Below are positions 7,999-16,570 of a stretch of DNA of 64,000 bases, in pieces. The position numbers were made by a program, and so were the translations under genes. The DNA is from Bin87 sp965217175 (GTDB taxonomy: Bacteria; Chloroflexota; Dehalococcoidia; Lucifugimonadales; UBA3495), in NCBI GenBank assembly GCA_965217175.1, contig OZ244251.1:1798001-1862000 (forward strand), written 5' to 3'. The stretch's first letter is position 1. The number at the start of each line of letters is the position of its first letter. The notes under the pieces were generated by a model that had not been told where the DNA came from, made no database searches, and saw only the letters and a list, made by a program, of their open reading frames with translations.

Positions 7999-8760
7999 CT
8001 ATTGGCTATCGTTGTTGGGCGGGGGCGGCGTGCGACGGCCGCGGTTTCGGTTGCCGGTACGCGCGGTCTGGGCGCGACGTGGGCGAGGGCTGCGCGTTCG
8101 CGGCACGGGTGACGCATCCGGCGGGGCATCGGGTTTCGGCGACGGCGGGCTCTCCGGGGTCGGTCTGATTCCGGGTTGAGGTTGGGAATCGGTGCGCTCT
8201 CGGGGCGTCTGCTGGGACGGTCGATTGGAATTGTGGCGTCGCCGGTCGCGCTGGCCGTTGGCGCGTTCGGCTTCAGCGGCGAGCTCGACATCGATCCAGG
8301 CGAGGGCTTTTTCCCTTCCGTCGCGGATTTTCAGCATCTCGCATTCAAGAAGGAAAAAGTCGCTCTTGGAAAAAAGGTGAAGATTGCCCTGGAAGGCCAG
8401 GTGCCAATCTTCGGGCGGCCACTTGCGGATATACTCCAGCCGATAGGCCAGCATCCCTGCCTTAATGTACTGAGAGTAGTCCAGAACCACGTCGGGTTTG
8501 ATGCCGATTTGGTAGAGCCATGGGGTTTTGCCTTCCGCGATCCACGGGCTGGAATCAGTTTCCTCGTATCCTCTGGTGACGGTGGCGGTGGCGGTGAAGG
8601 CCCTGATGCCGGTTACGTAAAAGATGACACGATCGCCGGGTTCGACCCGCTGGACTTTGCGTCGGTATTCGCCCTTCAGTCCCTGGCTGTTAAACCCCAA
8701 CTCACGAGTAATGTTGAAATTCGGCTCGTTGCAGTTGATCATCCAAAAGTTATGGGGCAT
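7999..8760 (-). CDS. EVE-domain protein with Arg/Pro-rich tail
   Basis: A 253-residue protein. Residues 1 to about 140 form an EVE domain (PUA-like fold that binds modified bases), seen from FWMINCNEPNF, VEPGDRVIFYVTG, FTATATVTRGY and the WLYQIGIKP/LAYRLEYI strands. From about residue 160 the sequence turns into a low-complexity, strongly basic, Pro/Arg/Ser-rich tail (RTRSPRPRRAQTARTGNRNR), predicted disordered and probably nucleic-acid binding. It is transcribed divergently from the thiolase-like gene. EVE proteins are often tied to modified-DNA or RNA sensing; the partner here is unknown. Confidence 0.8.
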   Translation of the reverse strand: MPHNFWMINCNEPNFNITRELGFNSQGLKGEYRRKVQRVEPGDRVIFYVTGIRAFTATATVTRGYEETDSSPWIAEGKTPWLYQIGIKPDVVLDYSQYIKAGMLAYRLEYIRKWPPEDWHLAFQGNLHLFSKSDFFLLECEMLKIRDGREKALAWIDVELAAEAERANGQRDRRRHNSNRPSQQTPRERTDSQPQPGIRPTPESPPSPKPDAPPDASPVPRTRSPRPRRAQTARTGNRNRGRRTPPPPNNDSQ

Positions 8761-8805
8761 GGGGGAACCTTACTGTTTCGCGGTGGTGATTTTGTTGCAC
8801 ACGGA

Positions 8806-8814
8806 ATTTTAGCA
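8806..8814 (-). promoter_or_regulatory. Extended -10 promoter of the EVE gene
   Basis: On the minus strand TGCTAAAAT (TGn plus a five-of-six -10) lies 46 bp before the EVE start. No clear -35 exists, which is usual for extended -10 promoters. Confidence 0.4.
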
Positions 8815-8845
8815 TAGGCACCCATCATTGGGTGACTGGCGCTAA

Positions 8846-8874
8846 TTGTCGGCTGGCGACGAATGTTGTACCAT
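8846..8874 (+). promoter_or_regulatory. Candidate promoter of the thiolase-like gene
   Basis: TTGTCG (8846-8851), a 17-bp spacer and TACCAT (8869-8874) give a moderate sigma70 match in the 252-bp divergent region. The remaining leader to the ATG at 9013 shows no other feature. Confidence 0.4.
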
Positions 8875-9012
8875 CGATGCGCTGGTTGCCAGATCGGATA
8901 CAGCAAGCGGCGCTATATCGGGTCTCTTGATTCCGCCCAATTCGCCGCGCGAATGCTGCAGTCTCGGGGACCAACCGCAACCAGGCACAATTTCAATAAC
9001 TGGAGCACACTT

Positions 9013-10188
9013 ATGGCCAGTACGTCGCAACGTGAACGGGAAATCGCCATCGTCGGCGTTGCCGAATCCGACTTGATGGGGAATGTACCGGACAAATCCT
9101 CGTTACAGCATCATGCCGAAGCGGCCCATAACGCATTGGCGGATGCCGGATTGCAACTGTCTGACGTCAATGGCCTGATGACGGCTGGGTTCAGTACGCT
9201 GGCCACCGCCGAATACATAGGTCTGCAACCTTCGTTTACCGACAACACGTCGGTGGGCGGATCGTCGTTTGTGATCCACGTGGCCCACGCGGCGGCGGCC
9301 ATTCGCGCCGGCTATTGCGACACGGTACTGATAACGCACGGGCAGGCCGGTCGCTCAACGCGGGTGCCGGTTCCGCCCGACCGCAACCTGCCGGTGGCGC
9401 AGTATGAAATTCCCTACGGCATGATTGGGCAGCCAATCAACTATGCCATGGGCGCTACCCGTTATATGCACGAGTACGGAGAGGACCGCACGCGGCAAGC
9501 ATTGGCTGAGATCGCCGTGTCAACCCGGAAGTGGGCCAACCTGAATCCGGTGGCATACATGCACGATTCGCCCATGTCGTTCGACGACTACCACAATTCA
9601 CGATGGGTGGCATGGCCGTTCCACCTGTTCGACTGCTGCTTGGTTACAGATTCCGGGGCGGCGATAATCGTTACCACCGCCGAGAAGGCGCAGAACTGCA
9701 AAAAAGAGCCGGTGTGGGTGTTGGGAGCCGCCGAAGGTCACGACCACAACCTGATCAGCTTTATGCCCAATCATACGTCAACGTGGGCCCGGGAAACCGG
9801 ACCGCTGTCGCTGCAACGCGCCGGGTTGACCCACGACGACATCGATCTGACGATGATCTATGATTCGTTCACCTATACCACCCTGGTAACCATCGAGGGG
9901 CTGGGGTTCTGCGGGCCGGGCGAGGGCCCGGATTTCGTTGCCAACCAGCGGACTGCACCCGGCGGCGGCTTTGCGCTGAATACGAACGGCGGCGGCCTGT
10001 CTTACAGCCACCCCGGGATGTACGGCAGCTTCCTTCTGGTGGAGGCCGTGCGGCAATTGCGCGGCGAATGTGGCGAGCGACAGGTGTATCGCAAGGGGTC
10101 CGGCGATCAGGCCGCGGCCACCAGCATCGTGAACGGCACCGGCGGTTCGCTATCGTCCACCGGGACGGTTGTACTGGCTACCGGTTAG
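9013..10188 (+). CDS. SCP-x-type thiolase-like protein
   Basis: A 391-residue thiolase-fold protein of the SCP-x/acetyl-CoA acetyltransferase-like group: REIAIVGVAESD at the N-terminus, ALADAGLQLSDVNGLM, YDSFTYTTLVTIEGLGFCG, and the C-terminal NTNGGGLSYSHPGMYG with the expected His. At the position of the nucleophilic Cys in true thiolases the sequence reads TSVGGSS (79-85), so classical thiolysis is doubtful. Relatives usually pair with a DUF35 OB-fold/zinc-ribbon partner; none is adjacent. ATG 9013 was chosen because upstream codons have no homology character. Substrate unknown; a lipid or acyl-CoA role is inferred. Confidence 0.85.
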   Translation: MASTSQREREIAIVGVAESDLMGNVPDKSSLQHHAEAAHNALADAGLQLSDVNGLMTAGFSTLATAEYIGLQPSFTDNTSVGGSSFVIHVAHAAAAIRAGYCDTVLITHGQAGRSTRVPVPPDRNLPVAQYEIPYGMIGQPINYAMGATRYMHEYGEDRTRQALAEIAVSTRKWANLNPVAYMHDSPMSFDDYHNSRWVAWPFHLFDCCLVTDSGAAIIVTTAEKAQNCKKEPVWVLGAAEGHDHNLISFMPNHTSTWARETGPLSLQRAGLTHDDIDLTMIYDSFTYTTLVTIEGLGFCGPGEGPDFVANQRTAPGGGFALNTNGGGLSYSHPGMYGSFLLVEAVRQLRGECGERQVYRKGSGDQAAATSIVNGTGGSLSSTGTVVLATG

Positions 10189-10225
10189 TCATCGGAAAAG
10201 GGTTGAGGAAGAGGGCTGACCCGGT

Positions 10226-11317
10226 ATGGACGTCGTAATAATTGGTCTGCCGCAATCTGGCAAGACCACGCTATTCAACGCGCTGACCCTGGGCAAATCG
10301 GACTCCAGCGGAGCGGCAGGCTCGGCGACCGAGATGCACCTGGGTGTCGTAAAGGTGCCCGACCCCAGGCTGGAATACCTGGCCGGGATATACAAACCTC
10401 GCAAGGTGGTGCCGGCCGAGATCCGTTACTCTGATTTGCCGGGTCCGGAATCGATGGCGAAATCGCAGGGCATCAAGGGGCGCTACCGGAACGTGTTGCA
10501 ATCGGCGACCGCGTTTTTGGTCGTGGTGCGGGCGTTCGCCAACGAACTGGTGCCGCAACATAACGGCGAGATCGATGCGGCGCGGAATCTGGAGACCATG
10601 TTGGATGAATTGTCCTTCGCCGACCTCGAGGTTCTCCAGCGTGCATCTCGGCGGCTGGACGACCAGTTGATGAAAACCAAACCCGCCGAGCGGTCCATGG
10701 TAGCGCGACACAAGGATGCCGTCGAAAAGGCGCGGTTGGGCCTGGACGCCGGGACGCCGTTGCGGTTGCAGCAGTTGACGGATTCTGAAAGAGCGTTCCT
10801 GGTCCACTACCAGTTATTGACCGATAAGGCAGTAATTGTGGTGATGAATACCGACGAAGGAGCGGACGCGTTGCGACTTGCTGATCTGGACATCGATCCG
10901 GATCTGATCCGTGGCGTGGGCGAGGTGAGTATCAGCGCAAGGGTGGAGGCGGAATTGGGTATGATGGAACTGGAGGAGGCGGCGGAATTTCGCGCTGATC
11001 TTGAACTGGGTGATTCGGCCACTTCTCAGGTGATACGCGCCAGCTATGACACCCTGGGGCTGGCGTCGTTTCTCACGGTTGGCGAGGACGAAGTGAGGGC
11101 CTGGAGCGTACCCCGGGGGATGCCGGCCGTGGATGCCGCGGGTGTGATTCATACTGATTTCACGCGCGGGTTCATACGGGCGGAAGTCATTGCCTACAAT
11201 GATTTTTACGTTTGCGGCACGATGGCGCAGGGGCGGAAGGAAGGACTGTTGCGCTCCGAAGGCAAGGCATATCCGGTACGGGACGGCGACATAATCAATT
11301 TCCTGATCAACACCTAA
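10226..11317 (+). CDS. ychF: YchF/Ola1-type redox-regulated ATPase
   Basis: A 363-residue Obg-family P-loop protein. Walker A is GLPQSGKTT (7-15), the G3 region is YSDLPG, and the G4 position reads VVMNTDE rather than NKxD, as expected for the ATP-preferring YchF branch. A helical insert (about 110-200) and the C-terminal TGS/DUF933 domain (GEDEVRAWSVPRG, AAGVIHTDFTRGFIRAEVI, VRDGDIINF) are complete. The P-loop differs from the usual GLPNVGKST. YchF binds ribosomes and affects stress responses; the role here is inferred from family. Confidence 0.9.
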   Translation: MDVVIIGLPQSGKTTLFNALTLGKSDSSGAAGSATEMHLGVVKVPDPRLEYLAGIYKPRKVVPAEIRYSDLPGPESMAKSQGIKGRYRNVLQSATAFLVVVRAFANELVPQHNGEIDAARNLETMLDELSFADLEVLQRASRRLDDQLMKTKPAERSMVARHKDAVEKARLGLDAGTPLRLQQLTDSERAFLVHYQLLTDKAVIVVMNTDEGADALRLADLDIDPDLIRGVGEVSISARVEAELGMMELEEAAEFRADLELGDSATSQVIRASYDTLGLASFLTVGEDEVRAWSVPRGMPAVDAAGVIHTDFTRGFIRAEVIAYNDFYVCGTMAQGRKEGLLRSEGKAYPVRDGDIINFLINT

Positions 11318-11376
11318 CCGTGTTCCCGATCGACGCTTGATCCCCGCGTGAACTGTCGCCAACCGCCGTTGTCCTT

Positions 11377-11883
11377 ATGATTTCCATACGCCATTTCAAA
11401 CCTGAAGACAATGAAGCCGCCAGGGGACTATTTTTGCACGGGCAGGAAGATTTCGCCGAAAGCTACCTGCATACTGCGGAAGACCGGGCGGGATTCAGGG
11501 AGTTCCTGGACGGCGCCATCACTCGCGACCTCGCCAACATTCAGCGTAGTTACGTGGAACGGCCGGGGAGCAACTTCTGGATCGCTGAACTGGAGGGGAA
11601 AGCAGTTGGCTGCATCGGCATTTACCGGCGCAGCGACGAAGAGGCGGAAATACGTCGATTGGCGGTCGACCGTTCGGTGCGACGCATGGGCATCGCGTCG
11701 CGGCTGCTGGACCTGGCCGAAGAGTTTGCCCGGGACGCTGGATACGTTCGGACGACGGTGTGGACGGCCAATCATCTAACCGCCGCGATGAGTTTCCTGG
11801 CACATCGAGGCTACCGGGAGATCGAAGACCACGCCTTCCCGCACACGAGCTTGACACTGTATCTGTACGCGCTGGACTTGTGA
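11377..11883 (+). CDS. GNAT-family N-acetyltransferase
   Basis: A 168-residue acetyl-CoA-dependent acetyltransferase. Motif A, the acetyl-CoA pyrophosphate loop, is seen in EIRRLAVDRSVRRMGIASRL near residues 89-108; the C-terminal strand ends in TSLTLYLYALDL. The substrate cannot be predicted. It lies 59 bp behind ychF on the same strand and is followed by the convergent VOC gene. Confidence 0.85.
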   Translation: MISIRHFKPEDNEAARGLFLHGQEDFAESYLHTAEDRAGFREFLDGAITRDLANIQRSYVERPGSNFWIAELEGKAVGCIGIYRRSDEEAEIRRLAVDRSVRRMGIASRLLDLAEEFARDAGYVRTTVWTANHLTAAMSFLAHRGYREIEDHAFPHTSLTLYLYALDL

Positions 11884-11901
11884 CGCGGTGCATGGATTCT
11901 G

Positions 11902-12276
11902 CTATGTTAGTGTGGTTGAAGTTGATAACGGTCGTGCGAAGCTGATCTCGTGCCCGTCGGGGTCGGTGATGTGGTAATAGCGCTCGCGCCAGGGCGCATC
12001 GGTGGGTTCGGTATCGGGAGTGTATCCCGCTTCTATCATCCGGCGATGGTGGGCGTCGACATCGTTCACGTACAGGATGCAGCGCCCCCACCATTTGATT
12101 TGTGCATCGTGGGAGAGGATCAAATTGAGGTATGCGTCTCCGATCTGGAACGAAGTGAAGCCGGCGTCGGCTCCACCGTACAGGATGGGAATGCCGGCGC
12201 CGCCGTGGTAAAAGGCCACGGAACGCTTCATGTCCTGAACGGCGAGCGTGATTGCGCTAATCGACTGAACCGTCAT
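11902..12276 (-). CDS. VOC-superfamily (glyoxalase/dioxygenase-like) protein
   Basis: A 124-residue single-chain VOC protein made of two beta-alpha-beta-beta-beta modules. The first strand ISAITLAVQDMKRSVAFY and the C-terminal YYHITDPDGHEISFARPL are typical, with Glu in the last metal-ligand position (GHEISF). Family members act as glyoxalases, extradiol dioxygenases or antibiotic-binding proteins; the metal-site pattern is too general to choose. The gene ends convergently to the GNAT gene. Confidence 0.85.
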   Translation of the reverse strand: MTVQSISAITLAVQDMKRSVAFYHGGAGIPILYGGADAGFTSFQIGDAYLNLILSHDAQIKWWGRCILYVNDVDAHHRRMIEAGYTPDTEPTDAPWRERYYHITDPDGHEISFARPLSTSTTLT

Positions 12277-12359
12277 CTGAGACCCCTCAAGAATGGCCTT
12301 GGCGGTTGTAGTAGAATAGGCCGTGTATTGAACCCACTCCGACTTGAACCGGCGACATT

Positions 12360-13214
12360 ATGACACAACCTAACGGAAATCAGACTGCAACGAAACCCGA
12401 CTGTTTGGATCGCCTGGAAGCGATATTGCGCGACATGGGATCGGTGGTAATCGCCTTCTCCGGTGGCGTGGACAGCGCGTTGCTGGCAGTCGTGGCGCAC
12501 CGCGTCTTGGGCAGCAACGCGCTGGCGGTTACCGCAATCTCGCCGGCGCTGGCAGCCCGTGACCTTGGCGATGCTGAACAGGTGGCCGATCAGTTCGGGA
12601 TCAACCATCGGGTGATCCGCACCGCCGAACTGGAACGAGAGGGTTACGTTGCCAACACGCCAATGCGGTGTTACTTCTGCAAGACGGAATTGTACGATCA
12701 GCTGGGTGTCGTCGCTGCCGATGAGGACATCGCCTGGATTGCCAACGGCGCCAACACCGACGATCTGGGGGATTATCGTCCCGGCATGACGGCGGCAACT
12801 GAGCACAATGTCCGCAGCCCGATGGTGGAAGCGCAAATTGATAAGGCGCAGGTTCGGGAGGCGGCTCGCTGGCTGGGGGTGCCGTTGTGGGACAAGCCGG
12901 CGCAGCCCTGCCTGTCATCCCGGATACCGTACGGCACGCCGGTGACCATCGAATCGCTGGGTCGGATCGAAGAAGCGGAGGATGCGTTGCGGGAGCTGGG
13001 ACTGCGGGAGGTGCGGGCGCGTCACCACGACCGGCTGTGCCGGGTCGAGGTGGGTGAGAACGAGATGGACCTGGCGTTTGAGCGTCGGGCGGAGATCGTG
13101 AGCCGGCTCAAGGCTCTGGGATACCTGTGGGTGTCTCTGGATTTGAGCGGCCTGCGCTCGGGCAGCCTCAACGACGTATTGCGAACCACCGAGACCGCGT
13201 CTGGGGCGTCGTAA
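12360..13214 (+). CDS. larE: Pyridinium-3,5-bisthiocarboxylate mononucleotide sulfurtransferase LarE
   Basis: A 284-residue PP-loop ATP pyrophosphatase that adds sulfur to the nickel-pincer nucleotide precursor. The PP-loop is FSGGVDSALL (33-42). CYFC gives Cys104 and Cys107, and KPAQPCLSSRIP gives Cys184, the position of the sacrificial Cys of Lactiplantibacillus LarE. Three cysteines in this arrangement match the LarE type reported to carry a [4Fe-4S] cluster, so this copy may be catalytic rather than sacrificial (inference). It is followed after 32 bp by larC; larB and larA are not in the window. Confidence 0.93.
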   Translation: MTQPNGNQTATKPDCLDRLEAILRDMGSVVIAFSGGVDSALLAVVAHRVLGSNALAVTAISPALAARDLGDAEQVADQFGINHRVIRTAELEREGYVANTPMRCYFCKTELYDQLGVVAADEDIAWIANGANTDDLGDYRPGMTAATEHNVRSPMVEAQIDKAQVREAARWLGVPLWDKPAQPCLSSRIPYGTPVTIESLGRIEEAEDALRELGLREVRARHHDRLCRVEVGENEMDLAFERRAEIVSRLKALGYLWVSLDLSGLRSGSLNDVLRTTETASGAS

Positions 13215-13246
13215 CCTGGGTTGACTGGTTTGCGTCGCAATCGAGC

Positions 13247-14461
13247 ATGAGGGCCGCATACATCCAGTCGGTGGGGGGAGCCAGCGGCGACATGCTGCTG
13301 GGGGCGTTGCTGGACGGCGGCGTTCCGGTCGATGTAATCGAGGCAGCAATCGGCGCCCTGGGCATCAGCGGTGTGGTGGTGAGCGCCCAAATCGATGTTC
13401 GTTGTGAGGTCAGGGGCGCGCGGGCGCTGGTGGACGTGTCGGCAGCGAAACGGTATTCACCACAACAGATGCTGGACATAGTCTCGCACGCTGCGGGATT
13501 GTCGGAGGGAGTGCGTTCGCAGGCTATGGCGGTGCTCAACGCCCTTTTCGATGCCGAGGCCAAGGTTCACGGACACGACCGCGCCGCCGTGCATCTGGAT
13601 GAATTGGGAACCGCCGATACGCTGGTGGATGTGGTGGGAGTTGCCGCCGGTCTGGAATACCTGGCGGTTGAGCGGGTGTACGCATCTCCGCTGGTTTTGG
13701 GCGAAGCAACCGGCCCGCGCCGACCCGGCGGGTACAGCAACCCGGCGCCGGCCACGCTGGAGATCATTGCCGCGTCGAAAGCGCCCATCGCACCTGACCG
13801 ACCCATCTACGCCGGAGTGGGGGAGCTGACCACTCCCACCGGGGCGGCGTTGATCGCTACGCTGGCCCAGTTCCGCCAGCCGGCCATGGCCCTGGACCGG
13901 ATTGGCGTGGGCATCGGCGGCAAGGATCCGGCCGCGTTTCCCAACGTGGTACGGTTGTGGCTGGGAGACACCGCGGGCGCTGACCTGCGACCCGAACCGG
14001 GTGGCGATGGACAACCTCCCCTGGCCCGGTGGCAGGACAACGTCATTCTGCTGGAGACCAACCTGGACGATGCCACCGGTGAGCAGATCGGTTTTGCCAT
14101 GGAGCAGCTGTTTGAGGCGGGTGCACTGGACGTTTGGTACACGCCCATCCAGATGAAAAAGAACCGCCCTGGCGTGGTGCTATCGGCGATGGCTCCGGCA
14201 TCGTTGGAATCACGGATGTCCGAGATATTTTTGCGGGACACGCCGACCCTGGGGGTACGGATACGGGCGGTGGGTCGCTACGTGGCGGAACGGGACGTGG
14301 TGACGGTCGAAACGCGGTTCGGCAAGATACGGGTCAAGCGCAAATGGCTGGGCGGCGAACTGGTCAGCCAGTCACCGGAGTACGACGACGTGGCGCGGGC
14401 CGCGCGGGAGTGGGGCGTGAGCTGGGGGGACGTGGTGGGGGCGATGGGTGAAGGCGAGTGA
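13247..14461 (+). CDS. larC: Nickel insertion protein LarC
   Basis: A 404-residue cyclometallase that inserts Ni into the pincer cofactor used by lactate racemase-type enzymes (LarA family). Visible signatures: GGASGDMLLGALLDGG at the N-terminus, HLDELGTADTLVDVVG in the middle, and ETNLDDATGEQIGFAMEQL opening the C-terminal domain. In some lactobacilli LarC is made by a programmed frameshift; here it is one uninterrupted frame. ATG 13247 was chosen, since upstream in-frame codons overlap larE and lack homology. It ends directly against the convergent HNH gene. Confidence 0.93.
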   Translation: MRAAYIQSVGGASGDMLLGALLDGGVPVDVIEAAIGALGISGVVVSAQIDVRCEVRGARALVDVSAAKRYSPQQMLDIVSHAAGLSEGVRSQAMAVLNALFDAEAKVHGHDRAAVHLDELGTADTLVDVVGVAAGLEYLAVERVYASPLVLGEATGPRRPGGYSNPAPATLEIIAASKAPIAPDRPIYAGVGELTTPTGAALIATLAQFRQPAMALDRIGVGIGGKDPAAFPNVVRLWLGDTAGADLRPEPGGDGQPPLARWQDNVILLETNLDDATGEQIGFAMEQLFEAGALDVWYTPIQMKKNRPGVVLSAMAPASLESRMSEIFLRDTPTLGVRIRAVGRYVAERDVVTVETRFGKIRVKRKWLGGELVSQSPEYDDVARAAREWGVSWGDVVGAMGEGE

Positions 14462-15133
14462 TCACAGCTCGCCGGCTTGGCGGAGTTGCTCTGCAAACAT
14501 CGCGGTAATGCCGGCAAATTCGACGGGTGCCCGGACGTAAAATGCTACGAGCGCTTGCCGGTCGGATATTGGGAGCGACATGAGGTCTTCGCGCAGCGTC
14601 CGTATCCAGTCAAACCGATAGAAGCGGACGTCCAATTCATTCAAGCCTATGTCCGCGATGGTCGTATTGGCTCGCTGCCGCCGTTGTTCCGTTAGGCCTG
14701 GCTTGGCGGTAATCTCCCCGGTTTCCTGGAGGCAATCGAAATATTGATCCGGCCTGTTCGTTGCATCATCAGCACAAGGGTCGACGAATCCGACATCAGG
14801 CCATCTACCCTGCTTGTATTCTCCGTTGCATCTACGGCAACTGAAAACCCAATTTGACCAATCGTAAGCGCGTTCGGGTTCGTGATTTAGCGGCACGAAG
14901 TGATCTACGGTGGACGTGCGCCCGCCAATCTCGGCTTCGGTGTCGCACTCGCGTTCGCAGTAACCACAGTTGTTGTTAAAGCGGATTCGTAATCCTTGGC
15001 GGAATTGGCTCCAATAGTGATCGGTGGGTCGGCCCCCGATTCCGTTGCGAAAGTGATCGACCCAACCCTGCGTGAACTGCCGGGCGTAACCGTCAACGCC
15101 GTCGGGCGCGACTCCGCGATCGACCCAACGCAC
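14462..15133 (-). CDS. PtuB-like HNH endonuclease (Septu-type defence)
   Basis: A 223-residue HNH nuclease of the TIGR02646/PtuB type. The zinc knuckles are CGYC (Cys56, Cys59) and CRRC (Cys99, Cys102); the active-site core is TVDHFVP (His78), WSNW (Asn94) and CNGEYK (Asn103, Lys107). It starts only 5 bp after the stop of the ATPase gene, so the two form a translationally linked pair, as PtuA-PtuB do in Septu phage-defence systems and in PtuAB-type retron effectors. No reverse transcriptase is near. Nuclease activity on DNA or tRNA is inferred from the family. Confidence 0.82.
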   Translation of the reverse strand: MRWVDRGVAPDGVDGYARQFTQGWVDHFRNGIGGRPTDHYWSQFRQGLRIRFNNNCGYCERECDTEAEIGGRTSTVDHFVPLNHEPERAYDWSNWVFSCRRCNGEYKQGRWPDVGFVDPCADDATNRPDQYFDCLQETGEITAKPGLTEQRRQRANTTIADIGLNELDVRFYRFDWIRTLREDLMSLPISDRQALVAFYVRAPVEFAGITAMFAEQLRQAGEL

Positions 15134-15138
15134 GGTGT

Positions 15139-16524
15139 CTAGTCGCCATCCTGTGATAATTCTGACTGTCTGGAAATCAGGAACCGCTGCATCAAATCCG
15201 CGTACCGTTCGCGTTGAGCGTTCAATGGCCCGCGGGACAACAGGTCTTCGTTGACCTGACGACGCAATTCTTCCAGCTCCGTTTCTTCATCGTCAGTGAG
15301 ACTTTCTCTCTCTCGCAATTCACGCAAACGACCGGAACGACGTACCGTGATTTCGTCAGTTGGCTCATCCACGCCCATGAAAGTGCGCAAAATTTCGTCC
15401 GTAGTCCAGCCGATAATGTCCTGCTCGTTTGTGGTGGCGGTTACCACTCCGTTCTCGTCGCGGTTGAGCAGGTGGACCTGGCCTTTTTCGAGGCCGGCTA
15501 CTACAAAGGGCGAGTGGGTGGTCGCGAAGATTTGCAAGCCAGGGAAGTGCTTGAGTAGAGCAGGGATAACGCGTCGTTGCCAGGTGGGGTGCAGATGGTT
15601 TTCGATTTCGTCAATGAGGAGGACGGCGGGCATTTCCTCCCAACCGTCAGCGAAGTCGTGATGGACCAGCATTTTTAGCGCCAACCACCGCATCCAAAGC
15701 AGTGTACCTTCAGTCCCTCCACTCAAGTGCCCCAGATATATTGGTATTGGTTCACCTTCGCCCTCTCGGTAAGCGGAATAATCAGGTTCTTCCCAAACTG
15801 AAAGATTACGGAAGTTGCGTGGATCCGTAGTGTCGATACCCAAAGTACGGAGAAGGCGAATTCGATTTGGATCAGCGTCTGGGTGGTTCAAGTACCCGCG
15901 ATGGTCTGGACCCGGAACGTAATTGTGGGTGCCGGACGATTTAATAACTTCGCCACAGATGTCCATGCTGCAGGCGTCGGCGAGTTCGTCTGCAGCCCAC
16001 AAATTGCGGCGGGCCAGCTGATGGTGATCGGACGTATTTTCAGGCCGAAGCGTCTCCCGCAACAATTGTCGTGCACTGTACCAAGTTATCCCGCCAAATG
16101 GGCAGGCCAGGACATCTGACAATGAACCCGTATCTAATTGAGCATTTGCTAATTCCATTATCCCCGGCAGTCCCGATCTTATCGGTCCGATGTAGATTAC
16201 CGGCGGAACAGCTTGAGACCGATTGGTGCCGAACGTAGCGTTGTCCCATTCGGGGTCGAAAGCGACGACATTCGGCGACCATTCGCAAGATTCATCGAAT
16301 TCGGCATCGGGGATTGCCGCTGGCGTTAGGTGCTCCATCCCCCGCGATATCGGAAATTTCGCGTCTTCTTTCGCGCCATTGAAGCAAATATCGATCATCA
16401 ACATCGTGGTTGATTTGCCCGATGCGTTAGGCCCGGTCAGGACGTTCACCCGTTCGTCGAATTCGAAGGAGATTGACTCCGTGATAGGAGGAACCCAGCC
16501 ATATCTCAACCTGGTGATATGCAT
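15139..16524 (-). CDS. PtuA-like ABC/RecF-type ATPase (Septu-type defence)
   Basis: A 461-residue AAA_21/ABC-type ATPase. Walker A is GPNASGKST (31-39), the ABC signature LSGG is at 267-270, Walker B with catalytic Glu is VLLIDEIENHLHP (about 301-313) and the switch His is in TTHSPF (about His337). A charged helical C-terminus (LRELRERESLTDDEETELEE) follows, predicted coiled coil. There is no TOPRIM domain, so it is not an OLD nuclease. ATG 16524 is favoured over ATG 16530 because AAGGG is better spaced. Together with the HNH gene 5 bp downstream it resembles PtuA. Confidence 0.85.
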   Translation of the reverse strand: MHITRLRYGWVPPITESISFEFDERVNVLTGPNASGKSTTMLMIDICFNGAKEDAKFPISRGMEHLTPAAIPDAEFDESCEWSPNVVAFDPEWDNATFGTNRSQAVPPVIYIGPIRSGLPGIMELANAQLDTGSLSDVLACPFGGITWYSARQLLRETLRPENTSDHHQLARRNLWAADELADACSMDICGEVIKSSGTHNYVPGPDHRGYLNHPDADPNRIRLLRTLGIDTTDPRNFRNLSVWEEPDYSAYREGEGEPIPIYLGHLSGGTEGTLLWMRWLALKMLVHHDFADGWEEMPAVLLIDEIENHLHPTWQRRVIPALLKHFPGLQIFATTHSPFVVAGLEKGQVHLLNRDENGVVTATTNEQDIIGWTTDEILRTFMGVDEPTDEITVRRSGRLRELRERESLTDDEETELEELRRQVNEDLLSRGPLNAQRERYADLMQRFLISRQSELSQDGD

Positions 16525-16570
16525 TGCCATGCCCTTGCGTCGTCCGCTGTTGGCAGGAGGTTTTTAGGCA

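Noticed and set aside
14462..16524. Retron or OLD-family (Gabija-like) system
   Set aside because: There is no reverse transcriptase or msr/msd-like inverted repeat nearby, and the ATPase has no TOPRIM domain.
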